DNA of 64,000 nucleotides, from NCBI GenBank assembly GCA_028876065.1, contig JAGWTI010000001.1, positions 1 through 64,000 on the forward strand, written 5' to 3'. The notes beneath the pieces were generated by a model. It ran no database searches. It worked only from the letters and a program-made list of their open reading frames with translations, and had not been told where the DNA came from. Each line of letters begins with the position of its first letter. The first letter of the stretch is position 1. The position numbers were made by a program, and so were the translations under genes. This DNA comes from Nitrospirota bacterium (GTDB taxonomy: Bacteria; Nitrospirota; Nitrospiria; Nitrospirales; Nitrospiraceae). Below, in pieces: positions 61,684-64,000 of the stretch.

Positions 61684-64000
61684 ATGGCCACTACGACGGG
61701 GGTTTCGTCTGGAACCGGGCTGGTCTCCGGTATTAACTATAGCTCGATCATCTCGGGCATCGTCGCCGCCGATCAACGACCGATTACCCTCTTGCAGCAA
61801 CAAGAATCGAATCTGCAAAGCACCGAAACGGAGTTTTCCAAGCTCAGCCTGAATCTCTCCAATCTGAACGGAGCCGTCAGCGCGCTCTCCCAGGTCGGCA
61901 CCTTCAACTCCAACACCGTCTCGGTCTCCAACTCCACTTCCGGCGCGTCGCTCTTGTCTGCCTCCGCGGACAGCACGGCGGTACCGGGTCTCTATCAGGT
62001 AAAGGTGAGTCAGTTGGCTCAGGCGAGCTCCATCGCGTCCCAAGGATTCGTGGACCAGACCACGACGGCCGTGTCCAGTTCCGGTGGGACCTTCACGTTT
62101 CGGATTGGAGCGGCGGGACAGGCCACCAGCGTGGCGGTCACCTCGACCATGACGTTGGCGCAGTTGCGGGATGCCATCAATGCGGCCAACGGCGGCGCGA
62201 CGGCCTCGATCATCAGTACGGGATCCGCGTCCGCGCCCTATCGCTTGGTCCTGACCGCGAAGAAGCAGGGGGCGGCCAATTCCGTTACGGTCACAAGCAA
62301 TCCGACGACGTTGGATTTTGTCAACAAGAAGATCGGCGCGGCCTACGGGGCGACCACCAACAGTTTCACCGGCACCGTCAGCTCCAATGCCGGCAACAAT
62401 TATACGGGGAGCACCAACAAGTCCGTGCTGGTTCAAATCGTGTCGGGCGGCGCGGCCGGCACGGCCACGTACAAGTATTCCACGGACGGAGGGATTACCT
62501 ATTTGGGAGCCAACGGGGCTGCGTTCAACGGCTCCAACGGAATTGCCACGCAGTCCACTCTCACGAATTACCTGGATGGCTCGGCATCCGCCAACTCGAC
62601 CAACGAGGGAGCGCAAATCGCTTTCGGCACCGGCACATTGGCGGCGGGCGACACCTTTTCCATCGATGAATTCAATCCGACCCTGCAATCGGCCCAGGAC
62701 GCTGTCATTACGACGGGCAATCAAACGCTGACCCAATCCAGCAATACCTTTACCGGAGCGATTCAGGGGGTGACGCTGAATCTGCTGCAAGCCGATAGCA
62801 GCCAGACCGTCAACGTGACGGTCGGGACGAATACCAGCAACATCACGGGGAAAGTGAACGACTTCGTTACGGCGTATAACCAAGTCATGAGCTATTTAAA
62901 TGGTCAACTGTCGTACGATCCGAAGGGAGGGCCGGCGCAGCCGCTCTTGGGCGAAGGGATCGCGATTCAGCTCAAGCAAAAGCTTCAGAGCCTGATTACG
63001 GATCGAGTGCCGGGCAGCAGCGCCGCCTTGACCGGCCTTGCAACCGTCGGGGTCACGTCGGATCCTATGAACGGACAATTAACCTTCGACTCCAGCAAGT
63101 TCGCCGCGGCCTTGAGCGCCAACGGCCTGACGAACGTGACCCGCCTTTTCGTCGGATTGGGGGCTCCCGACAACCCCGCCGTTCAGTATCTGAGCAAAAC
63201 CGCCGATACACAACAAGGGAGTTACGGCATTGTCGTCAGCACGGCACCGCAAAAAGCGACGGTCATCGGTGGCTCGGTGGTGCCGGCTGGCGGGATTGCA
63301 GCCGGCGAAACCGTGACCGTCAGTCTCTATTCCCATGCCACGCAAGCCGGGAATACACCGCTGGCCACCAGCGTCACGCTCGCGGCCGGGAGCAAAATCA
63401 GCGATATCGTGAATGCACTGAACAGCGCTTTTACGACAAACGGGCTGGCCTTGAGCGCATCCAATAATGCCGGGAAGGTGCAGCTCACGTCGACCAACTA
63501 TGGGGCCGATACCAAGATCGTGGCCATGTCGACCGCCGCAAACAACGGTAGCCAGTCCGGCATCGGGACGACCCCTCTGACTTCGTCCGGCGTGGATATT
63601 GCGGGGACCATCAACGGTCATGTGGCGACGGGCTCCGGGGCGGTGCTGACCGGTGCTGCTGGTTTTCCTGAAAGCGGGTTGCAAGTCAGCGCTCCGGTTG
63701 CCGCGAGCGGCTTGTACGGGACCGTTACGATTTCGTCCGGCATCATGGACCAGATGACCAATGTGTTGGCCGCGGCAACTCAGAGCAACGGCAGCATCCA
63801 AACCCGCATTTCGGGGATCAACGATCAAATCACCCGGCTGCAAGGCCAGGTCGCTCAAAAACAAACCCAGTTGAATACGGAGCAAGCCACTTTGACGGCG
63901 CAGTTCAACCAGCTTGAGGTGACGCTCGGCCGGCTCAAGGCCCAGAGCGATTCGCTTACCCAAGGCGTCAATCAACTCTATGCCTTGGCGACAGCCATTG
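61684..64000 (+). CDS. fliD: Filament cap protein FliD (partial, 3' end outside window)
   Basis: The frame is open from the ATG at 61684 to the window end (at least 772 codons). FliD N-domain: GLVSGINYSSIISGIVAADQ, PITLLQQQESNLQSTETEFS. Middle flagellin-IN-like modules (FTFRIGAAGQATSVAVTSTM, TLTQSSNTFTGAIQGVTLNL). The end shows the C-terminal coiled coil (QITRLQGQVAQKQTQLNTEQ). It caps the filament and folds flagellin. Longer than typical FliD (450-650 residues). Confidence 0.95.
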   Translation, partial: MATTTGVSSGTGLVSGINYSSIISGIVAADQRPITLLQQQESNLQSTETEFSKLSLNLSNLNGAVSALSQVGTFNSNTVSVSNSTSGASLLSASADSTAVPGLYQVKVSQLAQASSIASQGFVDQTTTAVSSSGGTFTFRIGAAGQATSVAVTSTMTLAQLRDAINAANGGATASIISTGSASAPYRLVLTAKKQGAANSVTVTSNPTTLDFVNKKIGAAYGATTNSFTGTVSSNAGNNYTGSTNKSVLVQIVSGGAAGTATYKYSTDGGITYLGANGAAFNGSNGIATQSTLTNYLDGSASANSTNEGAQIAFGTGTLAAGDTFSIDEFNPTLQSAQDAVITTGNQTLTQSSNTFTGAIQGVTLNLLQADSSQTVNVTVGTNTSNITGKVNDFVTAYNQVMSYLNGQLSYDPKGGPAQPLLGEGIAIQLKQKLQSLITDRVPGSSAALTGLATVGVTSDPMNGQLTFDSSKFAAALSANGLTNVTRLFVGLGAPDNPAVQYLSKTADTQQGSYGIVVSTAPQKATVIGGSVVPAGGIAAGETVTVSLYSHATQAGNTPLATSVTLAAGSKISDIVNALNSAFTTNGLALSASNNAGKVQLTSTNYGADTKIVAMSTAANNGSQSGIGTTPLTSSGVDIAGTINGHVATGSGAVLTGAAGFPESGLQVSAPVAASGLYGTVTISSGIMDQMTNVLAAATQSNGSIQTRISGINDQITRLQGQVAQKQTQLNTEQATLTAQFNQLEVTLGRLKAQSDSLTQGVNQLYALATAI

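Noticed and set aside
1-64000. CRISPR arrays, tRNA/rRNA genes, transposases and prophage genes
   Set aside because: Looked for but none seen; the short word repeats are too degenerate and paired as inverted arms, not spaced direct repeats.

Overview
This window is a GC-rich (roughly 60-65 %) flagellar super-locus from a Gram-negative bacterium: P- and L-ring genes (flgI, flgH, flgA) are present, and so are RpoN-type and FliA-type promoters. The gene order, the FliW/CsrA pair after flgL, the many c-di-GMP proteins and the odd short repeat-rich intergenic spacers suggest a Nitrospira-like (Nitrospirota) genome. That taxonomic guess is inference only; there is no rRNA or marker gene here.

Layout. 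(1) 1-11422, + strand: 3' end of flgE, then fliL-fliM-fliN-fliO-fliP-fliQ-fliR-flhB-flhA-flhF-flhG-fliA, i.e. C-ring, export gate, polar placement regulators and sigma-28. (2) 11774-14230: a membrane GGDEF/EAL protein. (3) 14513-24966: flgF-flgG-flgA-flgH-flgI-flgJ-flgM-flgN-flgK-flgL-csrA-fliW, covering rod, rings, anti-sigma factor, hook-associated proteins and flagellin translational control. (4) 25018-37084, mainly - strand: two signalling operons rich in c-di-GMP enzymes. One has HD-GYP, a hybrid kinase and a PleD-like cyclase; the other has a heme-NO-binding (H-NOX) protein, a hybrid kinase and a REC-PAS-GGDEF-EAL protein. A damaged junction of a truncated receiver and a truncated HD-GYP start follows, with a STAS protein. 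(5) 37626-40256, +: a DUF420 membrane protein, an HD-GYP phosphodiesterase and a PilZ receptor. (6) 40430-58963, +: a long sugar-biosynthesis and flagellin-glycosylation cluster (pseB, pseC, sialidase-like, pseI, spsF-like, class III aminotransferase, Gfo/Idh, pseG-like, methyltransferase, IolB-like, SDR, ATP-grasp, GH57-like, MAF/DUF115). (7) 59268-64000: fliC, flaG and the start of fliD.

How it fits together. Two strong sigma-54 (-24/-12) sites stand before fliL and flgF. By eye I also find one recurring FliA-like promoter, TCAAG-N14/15-NCCGATA, at seven places: before flgM, before the H-NOX operon and divergently before the broken HD-GYP gene, before STAS-REC and divergently before DUF420/HD-GYP, before the PilZ gene, and before fliC. 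If real, this puts the NO-sensing/c-di-GMP circuitry in the late flagellar regulon, so the cell builds its flagellar brake with the filament. FlgM/FliA, FliW/CsrA and a long fliC leader with two identical AAGGAGGATG motifs form the filament checkpoint. The nonulosonic-acid cluster and MAF proteins would glycosylate the flagellin encoded just downstream.

Unexplained structure: a set of imperfect palindromes built from short repeated words sits in several intergenic gaps and has also inserted in frame into two hybrid kinases, at the same point of their receiver domains. I see no tRNA, rRNA, transposase or CRISPR array.
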